The notes: generated from the letters alone by a model not told the origin. Positions 1 to 10,900 are shown, numbered from the stretch's first letter. The stretch is DNA of 64,000 nt from Amblyomma americanum (GCF_052857255.1 NC_135504.1:143370121-143434120); one strand, 5' to 3'. Numbers and translations: made by a program.

Positions 1-137
1 GTTTTCGCGCAGTTCTGAGAGAAAAAGTTTACACCTTTCTCTCGTGTACTCTTCGACGACTTGTAAAATAAATGCTCGTGAATCTTGCTAGTTTCGATCT
101 AAAACGATGAATCCCGTTGTTTTGAGCCGGAATACAA
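1..137 (+). repeat. Reference satellite monomer, 137 bp
   Basis: This first complete monomer sets the coordinate register. Landmarks in order are GTTTTCGCGCAG (1-12), a purine-rich arm GAGAGAAA (17-24), TTTACACC (28-35), a pyrimidine-rich arm TTTCTCTC (36-43), CTTCGACGACTTG (51-63), TAAAAT then a ClaI-type ATCGAT in most copies (64-73; this copy has AAATAAATG), GCTCGTGAATCTTGC (74-88), TTTCGATCTAAAACGATG (92-109), and CCCGTTGTTTTGAGCCGG (113-130). The next monomer starts at base 138. The 137-bp length is 2 modulo 3, so each monomer shifts the reading frame, which alone argues against a repeat protein. Confidence 0.95.
17..43. repeat. Conserved 8-bp inverted repeat (potential hairpin) in each monomer
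   Basis: GAGAGAAA (17-24) and TTTCTCTC (36-43) are perfect reverse complements separated by 11 bases (AAGTTTACACC). The structure recurs in most monomers. In the common GAGGGAAA variants the changed pair becomes G-T, a wobble if transcribed from the plus strand. In the TTTCCCTC variants it becomes A-C, a G-U wobble on the opposite strand. Monomers with TTTCTATC or GAGACAAA weaken it. A cruciform, hairpin or protein-binding role is inference only. Confidence 0.7.
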
Positions 138-502
138 GCTTTCGCGCAGTTTTGAGAGAAAAAGTTTACACCTTTCTCTCGTCTACTCTTCGACGACTTG
201 TAAAATCGATGCTCGTGAATCTTGCAAGTTTCGGTCTAAAACGATGTATCCCTTTGTTTTGAGCCGGAAAACAAGTTCTCGCGTAGTTCTGAGAGAAAAC
301 GTTTACACCTTTCTATCGTCTACTCTTCGACGACTTCTAAAATCGATGCTCGTGAATCATGGTAGTTTCGATCTAAAACGATGTATCCCGTTGTTTTGAG
401 CCGGAATACAAGTTTTCGCGCAGTTCTGAGAGAAAAAGTTTACACCTTTCTCTCGTCTACTCCTCGACGACTTGTAAAATCGATGCTCGTGAATCATGCT
501 AG

Positions 503-519
503 TTTCGATCTAAACGATG
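503..519 (+). other. CENP-B-box-like motif in a 136-bp monomer variant (weak)
   Basis: The 17-mer TTTCGATCTAAACGATG aligns to the mammalian CENP-B box pattern nTTCGnnnnAnnCGGGn with TTCG, the central A and CG in place, and AT where the box has GG. The spacing only fits in monomers with a 1-bp deletion in the A run (CTAAACG), for example here and near 1,464, 1,874, 3,237 and 8,308. The commoner CTAAAACG monomers are one base too long. The two missing G positions normally matter for CENP-B contact, so this is a resemblance rather than a predicted binding site. Confidence 0.2.
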
Positions 520-1019
520 TATCCCGTTGTTTTGAGCCGGAATACAAGTTTTCGCGCAGTTTTGAAAGAAAAAGTTTACACCTTTCTCTCGTGTGCTCTT
601 CGACGACTTGTGAAATTGATGCTCGTGAATCTTGCTAGATTGAATCTAAAACGATATATCCCGTTCTTTTGAGCCGGAATACAAGTTTTCGCGCAGTTCT
701 GAGAGAAAAAGTTTACACACTTCTCTCGTCTACTCTTCGACGACTTGTAATATCGATGCTCGTGAATCTTGCTAGTTTCGATCTAAAACGATGTAACCCG
801 TTGTTTTGAGCCGGAATACAAGTTTTCGCGCAGTTCTGAGAGAAAAAGTTTACACCTTTCTCTCGTCTACTCTTCGACGACTTGTAAAATCGATGCTCGT
901 GAATCTTGCTAGTTTCAATCTAAAACGACGTATCCCGTTGTTTTGAGCCGGAATACAAGTTTTGGCGCAGTTCTGAGAGAAAAAGTTTACACCTTTCCCT
1001 CGTCTACTATTCGACGACT

Positions 1020-2340
1020 TGTAAAATCGATGCTCGTGAATCTTGCAAGTTTCGGTCTAAAACGATGTAACCCGTTGTTTTGAGCCGGAATACAAGTTTT
1101 CGCGAGGTTCTGAGGGAAAAAGTTTACACCTTTCTCTCGTCTACTCTTCGACGACTTGTAAAATCGATGCTCGTGAATCAAGCTGGTTTCGATCTAGAAC
1201 GATGTATCCCGTTGTTTAGAGCCGGAATACAAGTTCTCGCGCAGTTCTGAGAGAAAACGTTTACACCTTTCTATCGTCTACTCTTCGACGACTTCTAAAA
1301 TTGATGCTCGTGAATCATGGTAGTTTCGATCTAAAACGATGTATCCCGTTGTTTTGAGCCGGAATACAAGTTTTCGCGCAGTTCTGAGAGAAAAAGTTTA
1401 CACCTTTCTCTCGTCTACTCCTCGACGACTTGTAAAATCGATGCTCGTGAATCATGATAGTTTCGATCTAAACGATGTATCCCGTTGTTTTGAGCCGGAA
1501 TGCAAGTTTTCGCGAGGTTCTGAGGGAAAAAGTTTACACCTTTCTCTCGTCTACTCTTCGACGACTTGTAAAATCGATGCTCGTGAATCAAGCTGGTTTC
1601 GATCTAGAACGATGTATCCCGTTGTTTTGAGCCGGAATACAAGTTCTCGCGCAGTTCTGAGAGAAAACGTTTACACCTTTCTATTGTCTACTCTTCGACG
1701 ACTTCTAAAATCGATGCTCGTGAATCATGGTAGTTTCGATCTAAAACGATGTATCCCGTTGTTTTGAGCCGGAATACAAGTTTTCGCGCAGTTCTGAGAG
1801 AAAAAGTTTACACCTTTCTCTCGTCTACTCCTCGACGACTTGTAAAATCGATGCTCGTGAATCATGCTAGTTTCGATCTAAACGATGGATCCCGTTGTTT
1901 TGAGCCGGAATACAAGTTTTCGCGCAGTTCTGAGAGAAAAAGTTTACACCTTTCTCTCGTGTACTCTTCGACGACTTGCAAAATCGATGCTATTGAATCT
2001 TGCTAGTTTCGATCTAAAACGATGTATCCCGTTGTTTTGAACCGGAATACAAGTTTTCGCGCAGTTTTGAAAGAAAAAGTTTACACCTTTCTCTCGTGTG
2101 CTCTTCGACGACTTGTGAAATTGATGCTCGTGAATCTTGCTAGATTCAATCTAAAACGATATATCCCGTTCTTTTGAGCCGGAATACAAGTTTTCGCGCA
2201 GTTCTGAGAGAAAAAGTTTACACACTTCTCTCGTCTACTCTTCGACGACTTGTAAAATCGATGCTCGTGAATCTTGCTAGTTTCAATCTAAAACGACGTA
2301 TCCCGTTGTTTTGAGCCGGAATACAAGTTTTCGCGCAGTT
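1020..2340 (+). repeat. 13-monomer (1,779-bp period) HOR, copy 1
   Basis: This stretch matches 2,799-4,119 at a constant offset of 1,779 bp, 13 monomers minus 2 bp. Shared private variants include TTTAGAGCC (1,213 and 2,992), GAGGTTCTGAGGG monomers, CTCGCGCAG with AAAACG, and GATCTAGAACG. Outside the matched span the copies are joined by different monomers (2,340-2,799 resembles 690-1,080), so the junction was reshuffled by a later exchange. Confidence 0.85.
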
Positions 2341-2798
2341 CTGAGAGAAAAAGTTTACACACTTCTCTCGTCTACTCTTCGACGACTTGTAATATCGATG
2401 CTCGTGAATCTTGCTAGTTTCGATCTAAAACGATGTAATCCGTTGTTTTGAGCCGGAATACAAGTTTTCGCGCAGTTCTGAGAGAAAAAGTTTACACCTT
2501 TCTCTCGTCTACTCTTCGACGACTTGTAAAATCGATGCTCGTGAATCTTGCTAGTTTCAATCTAAAACGACGTATCCCGTTGTTTTGAGCCGGAATACAA
2601 GTTTTGGCGCAGTTCTGAGAGAAAAAGTTTACACCTTTCCCTCGTCTACTATTCGACGACTTGTAAAATCGATGCTCGTGAATCTTGCTAGTTTCGACCT
2701 AAAACGATGTATCCCGTTGTTTTGAGCCGGAATGCAAGTTTTTGCGCAGTTCTGAGACAAAAAGTTTACACCTTTCTCTCGTGTACTCTTCGACGACT

Positions 2799-4119
2799 TG
2801 TAAAATCGATGCTCGTGAATCTTGCAAGTTTCGGTCTAAAACGATGTAACCCGTTGTTTTGAGCCGGAATACAAGTTTTCGCGAGGTTCTGAGGGAAAAA
2901 GTTTACACCTTTCTCTCGTCTACTCTTCGACGACTTGTAAAATCGATGCTCGTGAATCAAGCTGGTTTCGATCTAGAACGATGTATCCCGTTGTTTAGAG
3001 CCGGAATACAAGTTCTCGCGCAGTTCTGAGAGAAAACGTTTACACCTTTCTATCGTCTACTCTTCGACGACTTCTAAAATTGATGCTCGTGAATCATGGT
3101 AGTTTCGATCTAAAACGATGTATCCCGTTGTTTTGAGCCGGAATACAAGTTTTCGCGCAGTTCTGAGAGAAAAAGTTTACACCTTTCTCTCGTCTACTCC
3201 TCGACGACTTGTAAAATCGATGCTCGTGAATCATGATAGTTTCGATCTAAACGATGTATCCCGTTGTTTTGAGCCGGAATGCAAGTTTTCGCGAGGTTCT
3301 GAGGGAAAAAGTTTACACCTTTCTCTCGTCTACTCTTCGACGACTTGTAAAATCGATGCTCGTGAATCAAGCTGGTTTCGATCTAGAACGATGTATCCCG
3401 TTGTTTTGAGCCAGAATACAAGTTCTCGCGCAGTTCTGAGAGAAAACGTTTACACCTTTCTATTGTCTACTCTTCGACGACTTCTAAAATCGATGCTCGT
3501 GAATCATGGTAGTTTCGATCTAAAACGATGTATCCCGTTGTTTTGAGCCGGAATACAAGTTTTCGCGCAGTTCTGAGAGAAAAAGTTTACACCTTTCTCT
3601 CGTCTACTCCTCGACGACTTGTAAAATCGATGCTCGTGAATCATGCTAGTTTCGATCTAAACGATGTATCCCGTTGTTTTGAGCCGGAATACAAGTTTTC
3701 GCGCAGTTCTGAGAGAAAAAGTTTACACCTTTCTCTCGTGTACTCTTCGACGACTTGTAAAATCGATGCTATTGAATCTTGCTAGTTTCGATCTAAAACG
3801 ATGTATCCCGTTGTTTTGAGCCGGAATACAAGTTTTCGCGCAGTTTTGAAAGAAAAAGTTTACACCTTTCTCTCGTGTGCTCTTCGACGACTTGTGAAAT
3901 TGATGCTCGTGAATCTTGCTAGATTCAATCTAAAACGATATATCCCGTTCTTTTGAGCCGGAATACAAGTTTTCGCGCAGTTCTGAGAGAAAAAGTTTAC
4001 ACACTTCTCTCGTCTACTCTTCGACGACTTGTAAAATCGATGCTCGTGAATCTTGCTAGTTTCAATCTAAAACGACGTATCCCGTTGTTTTGAGCCGGAA
4101 TACAAGTTTTCGCGCAGTT
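2799..4119 (+). repeat. 13-monomer (1,779-bp period) HOR, copy 2
   Basis: Second copy of the 1,020-2,340 block. Differences from copy 1 are few, for example GATGTATCCC here against GATGGATCCC in copy 1 near 1,884, and GAGCCAGAATAC here near 3,411 against GAGCCGGAATAC. The match ends near 4,119, where this copy continues with a CTATTGAATC monomer instead of the TAATATCG monomer of copy 1. Confidence 0.85.
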
Positions 4120-4749
4120 CTGAGAGAAAAAGTTTACACCTTTCTCTCGTGTACTCTTCGACGACTTGTAAAATCGATGCTATTGAATCTTGCTAGTTTC
4201 GATCTAAAACGATGTATCCCGTTGTTTTGAGCCGGAATACAAGTTTTCGTGCAGTTCTGAGAGAAAAAGTTTACACCTTTTTCTCGTCTATATTCGACGA
4301 CTTTGTAAAATCGATGCTCGTGAATCTTGCTAGTTTCGACCTGAAACGACGTATCCCGTTGTTTTGAGCCGGAATACAAGTTTTCGCGCAGTTCTGAGAG
4401 AAAAAATTTATACCTTTCTTTCGTGTACTCTTCGACGACTTGTAAAATCGATGCTCGTGAATCTTGCTAGTTTCGATCTAAAATGATGAATCCCGTTGTT
4501 TTGAGCCGGAATAGAAGTTTTCGCGCAGTTCTGAGAGAAAAAGTTTACACCTTTCTCTCGTCTACTCTTCGACGACTTGTAAAATCGATGCTCGTGAATC
4601 TTGCAAGTTTCGATCTAAAACGATGTAACCCGTTGTTTTGAGCCGGAATACAAGTTTTCGCGAGGTTCTGAGAGAAAAAGTTTACACCTTTCTCTCTTCT
4701 ACTCTTCGACGACTTGTAAAATCGATGCTCGTGAATCTTGCTGGTTTCG
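4120..4749 (+). repeat. Linker monomers between HOR blocks
   Basis: About four to five monomers not part of the 1,779-bp or 959-bp periods. They include an indel-bearing form (TTTTTCTCGTCTATATTCGACGACTTTG near 4,280) that reappears near 7,565, 8,660, 13,317 and 15,785, and a GAGAAAAAATTTATACC form near 4,400. The right-hand part also matches 10,901 onward. Confidence 0.7.
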
Positions 4750-5708
4750 ATCTAAAACGATGTATCCCGTTGTTTTGAGCCGGAATAGAAGTTTTCGCGC
4801 AGTTCTGAGACAAAACGTTTACACCCTTCTCTCGTCTACTCTTCGACGACTTGTAAAATCGATGCTATTGAATCTTGCTAGTTTCGATCTAAAACGATGT
4901 ATCCCGTTGTTTTGAGCCGGAATACAAGTCTTCGCGCAGTTCTGAGAGAAAAAGTTTACACCTTTCTCTCGTGTACTCTTCGACGTCTTTGTAAAATCTA
5001 TGCTCGTGAATCTTGCTAATTTCGACCTAAAACGATGTATTCCGTTGTTTTGAGCCGGAATACAAGTTTTGGCGCAGTTCTGAGAGAAAAAGTTTACACC
5101 TTTCCCTCGTCTACTATTCGACGACTTGTAAAATCGATGCTCGTGAATCTTGCTAGTTTCAATCTAAAACGACGTATCCCGTTGTTTTGAGCCGGAATAC
5201 AAGTTTTCGCGCAGTTCTGAGAGAAAAAGTTTACACCTTTCTCTCGTCTACTCTTCGACGACTTGTAAAATCGATGCTCGTGAATCATGCTAGTTTCGAT
5301 CTGAACGATGTATCCCGTTGTTTTGAGCCGGAATACAAGTTTTGGCGCAGTTCTGAGAGAAAAAGTTTACACCTTTCCCTCGTCTACTATTCGACGACTT
5401 GTAAAATCGATGCTCGTGAATCTTGCTAGTTTCGACCTAAAACGATGTATCCCGTTGTTTTGAGCCGGAATGCAAGCTTTCGCGCAGTTCTGAGAGAAAA
5501 AGTTTACACCTTTCTCTCGTGTACTCTTCGACGACTTGTAAAATAAATGCTCGTGAATCTTGCTAGTTTCGATCTAAAACGATGAATCCCGTTGTTTTGA
5601 GCCGGAATACAAGCTTTCGCGCAGTTTTGAGAGAAAAAGTTTACACCTTTCTCTCGTCTACTCTTCGACGACTTGTAAAATCGATGCTCGTGAATCTTGC
5701 AAGTTTCG
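4750..5708 (+). repeat. 7-monomer (959-bp) HOR, copy 1
   Basis: Exactly seven 137-bp lengths. It matches 5,709-6,667 at offset 959 bp, and about 4,600-5,730 matches 10,901-12,030 at offset 6,301 bp. Diagnostic monomers are GAATAGAAG with GAGACAAAACG and ACACCCTTC, a GACGTCTTTG monomer with AAATCTATGC, TTTTGGCGCAG with TTTCCCTCG, and a TCTGAACG monomer. Confidence 0.85.
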
Positions 5709-6667
5709 GTCTAAAACGATGTATCCCGTTGTTTTGAGCCGGAATAGAAGTTTTCGCGCAGTTCTGAGACAAAACGTTTACACCCTTCTCTCGTCTACTC
5801 TTCGACGACTTGTAAAATCGATGCTATTGAATCTTGCTAGTTTCGATCTAAAACGATGTATCCCGTTGTTTTGAGCCGGAATACAAGTTTTCGCGCAGTT
5901 CTGAGAGAAAAAGTTTACACCTTTCTCTCGTGTACTCTTCGACGTCTTTGTAAAATCTATGCTCGTGAATCTTGCTAATTTCGACCTAAAACGATGTATT
6001 CCGTTGTTTTGAGCCGGAATACAAGTTTTGGCGCAGTTCTGAGAGAAAAAGTTTACACCTTTCCCTCGTCTACTATTCGACGACTTGTAAAATCGATGCT
6101 CGTGAATCTTGCTAGTTTCAATCTAAAACGACGTATCCCGTTGTTTTGAGCCGGAATACAAGTTTTCGCGCAGTTCTGAGAGAAAAAGTTTACACCTTTC
6201 TCTCGTCTACTCTTCGACGACTTGTAAAATCGATGCTCGTGAATCATGCTAGTTTCGATCTGAACGATGTCTCCCGTTGTTTTGAGCCGGAATACAAGTT
6301 TTGGCGCAGTTCTGAGAGAAAAAGTTTACACCTTTCCCTCGTCTACTATTCGACGACTTGTAAAATCGATGCTCGTGAATCTTGCTAGTTTCGACCTAAA
6401 ACGATGTATCCCGTTGTTTTGAGCCGGAATGCAAGTTTTCGCGCAGTTCTGAGAGAAAAAGTTTACACCTTTCTCTCGTGTACTCTTCGACGACTTGTAA
6501 AATAAATGCTCGTGAATCTTGCTAGTTTCGATCTAAAACGATGAATCCCGTTGTTTTGAGCCGGAAAACAAGCTTTCGCGCAGTTTTGAGAGAAAAAGTT
6601 TACACCTTTCTCTCGTCTACTCTTCGACGACTTGTAAAATCGATGCTCGTGAATCTTGCAAGTTTCG
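5709..6667 (+). repeat. 7-monomer (959-bp) HOR, copy 2
   Basis: Tandem copy of 4,750-5,708 with very few differences, for example GATGTCTCCC near 6,266 against GATGTATCCC in copy 1. It runs directly into the 6,435-7,394 block, which repeats the first kilobase of the window. Confidence 0.85.
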
Positions 6668-7394
6668 GTCTAAAACGATGTATCCCGTTGTTTTGAGCCG
6701 GAATACAAGTTCTCGCGTAGTTCTGAGAGAAAACGTTTACACCTTTCTATCGTCTACTCTTCGACGACTTCTAAAATCGATGCTCGTGAATCATGGTAGT
6801 TTCGATCTAAAACGATGTATCCCGTTGTTTTGAGCCGGAATACAAGTTTTCGCGCAGTTCTGAGAGAAAAAGTTTACACCTTTCTCTCGTCTACTCCTCG
6901 ACGACTTGTAAAATCGATGCTCGTGAATCATGCTAGTTTCGATCTAAACGATGTATCCCGTTGTTTTGAGCCGGAATACAAGTTTTCGCGCAGTTTTGAA
7001 AGAAAAAGTTTACACCTTTCTCTCGTGTGCTCTTCGACGACTTGTGAAATTGATGCTCGTGAATCTTGCTAGATTGAATCTAAAACGATATATCCCGTTA
7101 TTTTGAGCCGGAATACAAGTTTTCGCGCAGTTCTGAGAGAAAAAGTTTACACACTTCTCTCGTCTACTCTTCGACGACTTGTAATATCGATGCTCGTGAA
7201 TCTTGCTAGTTTCGATCTAAAACGATGTAACCCGTTGTTTTGAGACGGAATACAAGTTTTCGCGCAGTTCTGAGAGAAAAAGTTTACACCTTTCTCTCGT
7301 CTACTCTTCGACGACTTGTAAAATCGATGCTCGTGAATCTTGCTAGTTTCAATCTAAAACGACGTATCCCGTTGTTTTGAGCCGGAATACAAGT
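6435..7394 (+). repeat. Second copy of the window-start block
   Basis: Matches 1-960 at offset 6,434 bp, with scattered substitutions such as CCGTTATTTT near 7,096 against CCGTTCTTTT, and GAGACGG near 7,242. It overlaps the end of the second 959-bp copy, so the two duplications are nested: the 6.4-kb unit includes the 959-bp unit. Confidence 0.8.
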
Positions 7395-7639
7395 TTTCGC
7401 GCAGTTCTGAGATAAAAAGTTTACACCTTTCTCTCGTGTACTCTTCGACGACTTGTAAAATCGATGCTATAGAATCTTGCTAGTTTCGATCTAAAACGAT
7501 GTATCCCGTTGTTTTGAGCCGGAATACAAGTTTTCGTGCAGTTCTGAGAGAAAAAGTTTACACCTTTTTCTCGTCTATATTCGACGACTTTGTAAAATCG
7601 ATGCTCGTGAATCTTGCTAGTTTCGACCTGAAACGATGT

Positions 7640-8630
7640 ATCCCGTTGTTTTGAGCCGGAATACAAGTTTTCGCGCAGTTCTGAGAGAAAAAGTTTACAC
7701 CTTTCTCTCGTGTACTCTTCGACGACTTGTAAAATCGATGCTCGTGAATCTTGCTAGTTTCGATCTAAAACGATGAATCCCGTTGTTTTGAGCCGGAATA
7801 CAAGTTTTCGCGCAGTTCTGAGAGAAAAAGTTTACACCTTTCTCTCGTCTACTCTTCGACGACTTGTAAAATCGATGCTCGTGAATCTTGCAAGTTTCGA
7901 TCTAAAACGATGTAACCCGTTGTTATGAGCCGGAATACAAGTTTTCGCGAGGTTCTGAGAGAAAAAGTTTACACCTTTCTCTCTTCTACTCTTCGACGAC
8001 TTGTAAAATCGATGCTCGTGAATCAAGCTGGTTTCGATCTAGATCGATGTATCCCGTTGTTTTGAGCCGGAATACAAGTTCTCGCGCAGTTCTGAGAGAA
8101 AACGTTTACACCTTTCTATCGTCTACTCTTCGACGACTTCTAAAATTGATGCTCGTGAATCATGGTAGTTTCGATCTAAAACGATGTATCCCGTTGTTTT
8201 GAGCCGGAATACAAGTTTTCGCGCAGTTCTGAGAGAAAAAGTTTACACCTTTCTCTCGTCTACTCCTCGACGACTTGTAAAATCGATGCTCGTGAATCAT
8301 GATAGTTTCGATCTAAACGATGTATCCCGTTGTTTTGAGCCGGAATACAAGTTTTCGCGAGGTTCTGAGGGAAAAAGTTTACACCTTTCTCTCGTCTACT
8401 CTTCGACGACTTGTAAAATCGATGCTCGTGAATCAAGCTGGTTTCGATCTAGAACGATGTATCCCGTTGTTTTGAGCCGGAATACAAGTTCTCGCGCAGT
8501 TCTGAGAGAAAACGTTTACACCTTTCTATCGTCTACTCTTCGACGACTTCTAAAATCGATGCTCGTGAATCATGGTAGTTTCGATCTAAAACGATGTATC
8601 CCGTTGTTTTGAGCCGGAATACAAGTTTTC
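7640..8630 (+). repeat. Seven-monomer block repeated at 11,750-12,740
   Basis: Matches downstream at a constant offset of 4,110 bp, exactly 30 times 137. The block holds the recurring cassette of a GAGGTTCTGAG monomer, a CTCGCGCAG/AAAACG monomer, a CCTCGACG monomer with CTAAACG, and a second GAGGTTCTGAGGG monomer. Differences include TGTTATGAG near 7,921 and the TTTAGAGCC variant only in the downstream copy. Confidence 0.75.
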
Positions 8631-9996
8631 GTGCAGTTCTGAGAGAAAAAGTTTACACCTTTTTCTCGTCTATATTCGACGACATTGTAAAATCGATGCT
8701 CGTGAATCTTGCTAGTTTCGACCTGAAACGATGTATCCCGTTGTTTTGAGCCGGAATACAAGTTTTCGCGCAGTTCTGAGAGAAAAAATTTACACCTTTC
8801 TTTCGTGTACTCTTCGACGACTTGTAAAATCGATGCTCGTGAATCTTGCTAGTTTCGATCTAAAATAATGAATCCCGTTGTTTTGAGCCGGAATAGAAGT
8901 TTTCGCGCAGTTCTGAGAGAAAAAGTTTACACCTTTCTCTCGTCTACTCTTCGACGACTTGTAAAATCGATGCTCGTGAATCTTGCAAGTTTCAATCTAA
9001 AACGATGTAACCCGTTGTTTTGAGCCGGAATACAAGTTTTCGCGAGGTTCTGAGAGAAAAAGTTTACACCTTTCTCTCTTCTACTCTTCGACGACTTGTA
9101 AAATCGATGCTCGTGAATCTTGCTGGTTTCGGTCTAAAACGATGTATCCCGTTGTTTTGAGCCGGAATAGAAGTTTTCGCGCAGTTCTGAGACAAAACGT
9201 TTACACCCTTCTCTCGTCTACTCTTCGACGACTTGTAAAATCGATGCTATTGAATCTTGCTAGTTTCGATCTAAAACGATGTATCCCGTTGTTTTGAGCC
9301 GGAATACAAGTTTTCGTGCAGTTCTGAGAGAAAACGTTTACACCTTTCTCTCGTGTAATTTTCGACGACGTGTAAAATCGATGCTTGTGAATCTTGCTAG
9401 TTTCGATCTAAAACGATGTATCCCGTTGTTTTGAGCCGGAATACAAGTTTTCGCGCAGTTCTGAGAGAAAAAGTTTACACCTTTCTCTCGTGTACTCTTC
9501 GACGTCTTTGTAAAATCCATGCTCGTGAATCTTGCTAGTTTCGACCTAAAACGATGTATCCCGTTGTTTTGAGCCGGAATACAAGTTTTGGCGCAGTTCT
9601 GAGAGAAAAAGTTTACACCTTTCCCTCGTCTACTATTCGACGACTTGTAAAATCGATGCTCGTGAATCTTGCTAGTTTCGACCTAAAACGATGTATCCCG
9701 TTGTTTTGAGCCGGAATGCAAGTTTTCGCGCAGTTCTGAGAGAAAAAGTTTACACCTTTCTCTCGTGTACTCTTCGACGTCTTTGTAAAATCCATGCTCG
9801 TGAATCTTGCTAGTTTCGACCTAAAACGATGTATCCCGTTGTTTTGAGCCGGAATACAAGTTTTGGCGCAGTTCTGAGAGAAAAAGTTTACACCTTTCCC
9901 TCGTCTACTATTCGACGACTTGTAAAATCGATGCTCGTGAATCTTGCTAGTTTTGACCTAAAACGATGTATCCCGTTGTTTTGAGCCGGAATGCAA
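8584..9996 (+). repeat. Block A, repeated at 13,240-14,652 and 15,708-17,120
   Basis: This block aligns to 13,240-14,652 at offset 4,656 bp, and that copy aligns to the third at offset 2,468 bp. Shared rare monomers include GAGAAAAAATTTACACC with TTTCTTTCG, AATAGAAG, GAGACAAAACG with ACACCCTTC, and GTAATTTTCGACGACGTG. It ends with two 275-bp dimers (9,447-9,996). Confidence 0.85.
9447..9996 (+). repeat. XY dimer repeat, 2 x 275 bp
   Basis: Two copies of a dimer made of X (138 bp; GACGTCTTTG and AAATCCATGC) and Y (137 bp; TTTTGGCGCAG, TTTCCCTCG and CTACTATTCG, ending in GGAATGCAA). X starts at 9,447 and 9,722; Y starts at 9,585 and 9,860. The homologous position in the next block has three dimers, at 14,103-14,927. 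Confidence 0.9.
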
Positions 9997-10540
9997 GTTT
10001 TCGCGCAGTTCTGAGAGAAAAAGTTTACACCTTTCTCTCGTGTACTCTTCGACGACTTGTAAAATCGATGCTCGTGAATCTTGCAAGTTTCGGTCTAAAA
10101 CGATGTAACCCGTTGTTTTGAGCCGGAATACAAGTTTTCGCGAGGTTCTGAGGGAAAAAGTTTACACCTTTCTCTCGTCTACTCTTCGACGACTTGTAAA
10201 ATCGATGCTCGTGAATCAAGCTGGTTTCGATCTAGAACGATGTATCCCGTTGTTTTGAGCCGGAATACAAGTTCTCGCGCAGTTCTGAGAGAAAACGTTT
10301 ACACCTTTCTATCGTCTACTCTTCCACGACTTCTAAAATCGATGCTCGTGAATCATGGTAGTTTCGATCTAAAACGATGTATCCCGTTGTTTTGAGCCGG
10401 AATACAAGTTTTCGCGCAGTTCTGAGAGAAAAAGTTTACACCTTTCTCTCGTCTACTCCTCGACGACTTGTAAAATCGATGCTCGTGAATCATGATAGTT
10501 TCGATCTAAACGATGTATCCCGTTGTTTTGAGCCGGAATA
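9997..10540 (+). repeat. Four-monomer cassette repeated at 11,914-12,457
   Basis: Matches 11,914-12,457 at offset 1,917 bp (14 monomers minus 1). It contains the GTAACCCG, GAGGTTCTGAGGG, CTCGCGCAG/AAAACG and CCTCGACG/CTAAACG monomer series found many times in the first 35 kb. A private change here is CTTCCACGAC near 10,322. Confidence 0.75.
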
Positions 10541-10900
10541 CAAGTGTTCGCGCAGTTTTGAAAGAAAAAGTTTACACCTTTCTCTCGTGTGCTCTTAGAC
10601 GACTTGTGAAATAGATGCTCGTGAATCTTGCTAGATTCAATCTAAAACGATATATCCCGTTCTTTTGAGCCGGAATACAAGTTTTCGCGCAGTTCTGAGA
10701 GAAAAAGTTTACACACTTCTCTCGTCTACTCTTCGACGACTTGTAAAATCGATGCTCGTGAATCTTGCTAGTTTCAATCTAAAACGACGTATCCCGTTGT
10801 TTTGAGCCGGAATACAAGTTTTCGCGCAGTTCTGAGAGAAAAAGTTTACACCTTTCTCTCGTGTACTCTTCGACGACTTGTAAAATCGATTCTATTGAAT
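10541..10900 (+). repeat. Transition monomers repeated at 12,868-13,227
   Basis: About two and a half monomers with GTGTTCGCGCAG, GTTTTGAAAG, GTGTGCTCTTAGACG and CGATATATCCCGTTC. They match 12,868-13,227 at about 2,327 bp and 15,335-15,694. The copy near 12,977 lacks one base (CGATATTCCC). Confidence 0.7.

Larger units (their letters stand above)
1..960 (+). repeat. Window-start block, recurring at 6,435-7,394
   Basis: About seven monomers that match 6,435-7,394 with a constant offset of 6,434 bp (about 47 monomers). Shared private variants include AAAATAAATGC, GAATCCCG followed by AAGCTTTCGCG, TCTCGCGTAG and the CCTCGACG monomer. The copies differ at scattered bases, for example CCTTTG against CCGTTG near base 251. 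The left edge is cut by the window, so the duplicated unit may extend upstream. Confidence 0.8.

Noticed and set aside
66..75. ATCGAT in monomers as a regulatory (DREF-like) element
   Set aside because: The match to a longer DRE (TATCGATA) appears in some TAATATCGATGC monomers, but only seven of eight bases fit and it is simply a ClaI-containing part of the consensus; there are no promoters or genes nearby.
59..88. Larger hairpin between ACTTG and CAAGT in TTGCAAG monomers
   Set aside because: Only five base pairs with a loop over 20 bases, present in a minority of monomers; expected by chance.
91..101. tRNA-like B box (TTCGA) suggesting a tRNA-derived SINE
   Set aside because: Only the TTCGA core fits. 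The flanking GG and the following TCC are absent, and no A box is found at the right distance upstream.
109..130. Minus-strand AACGGGAT as a CENP-B box
   Set aside because: It contains CGGGA, but the base two positions before CGGG is C instead of A, and no TTCG lies at the required distance.
1339..1767. Open frame of 142 codons, with similar frames of 60-104 codons recurring across the window on both strands
   Set aside because: These are satellite monomers read in rotating frames. The 137-bp unit shifts the frame each time, and the longer frames appear only where 136- or 138-bp variants avoid stops. Proteins from both strands are made of the same sequence, with no start-site context, conserved domain or codon signature.
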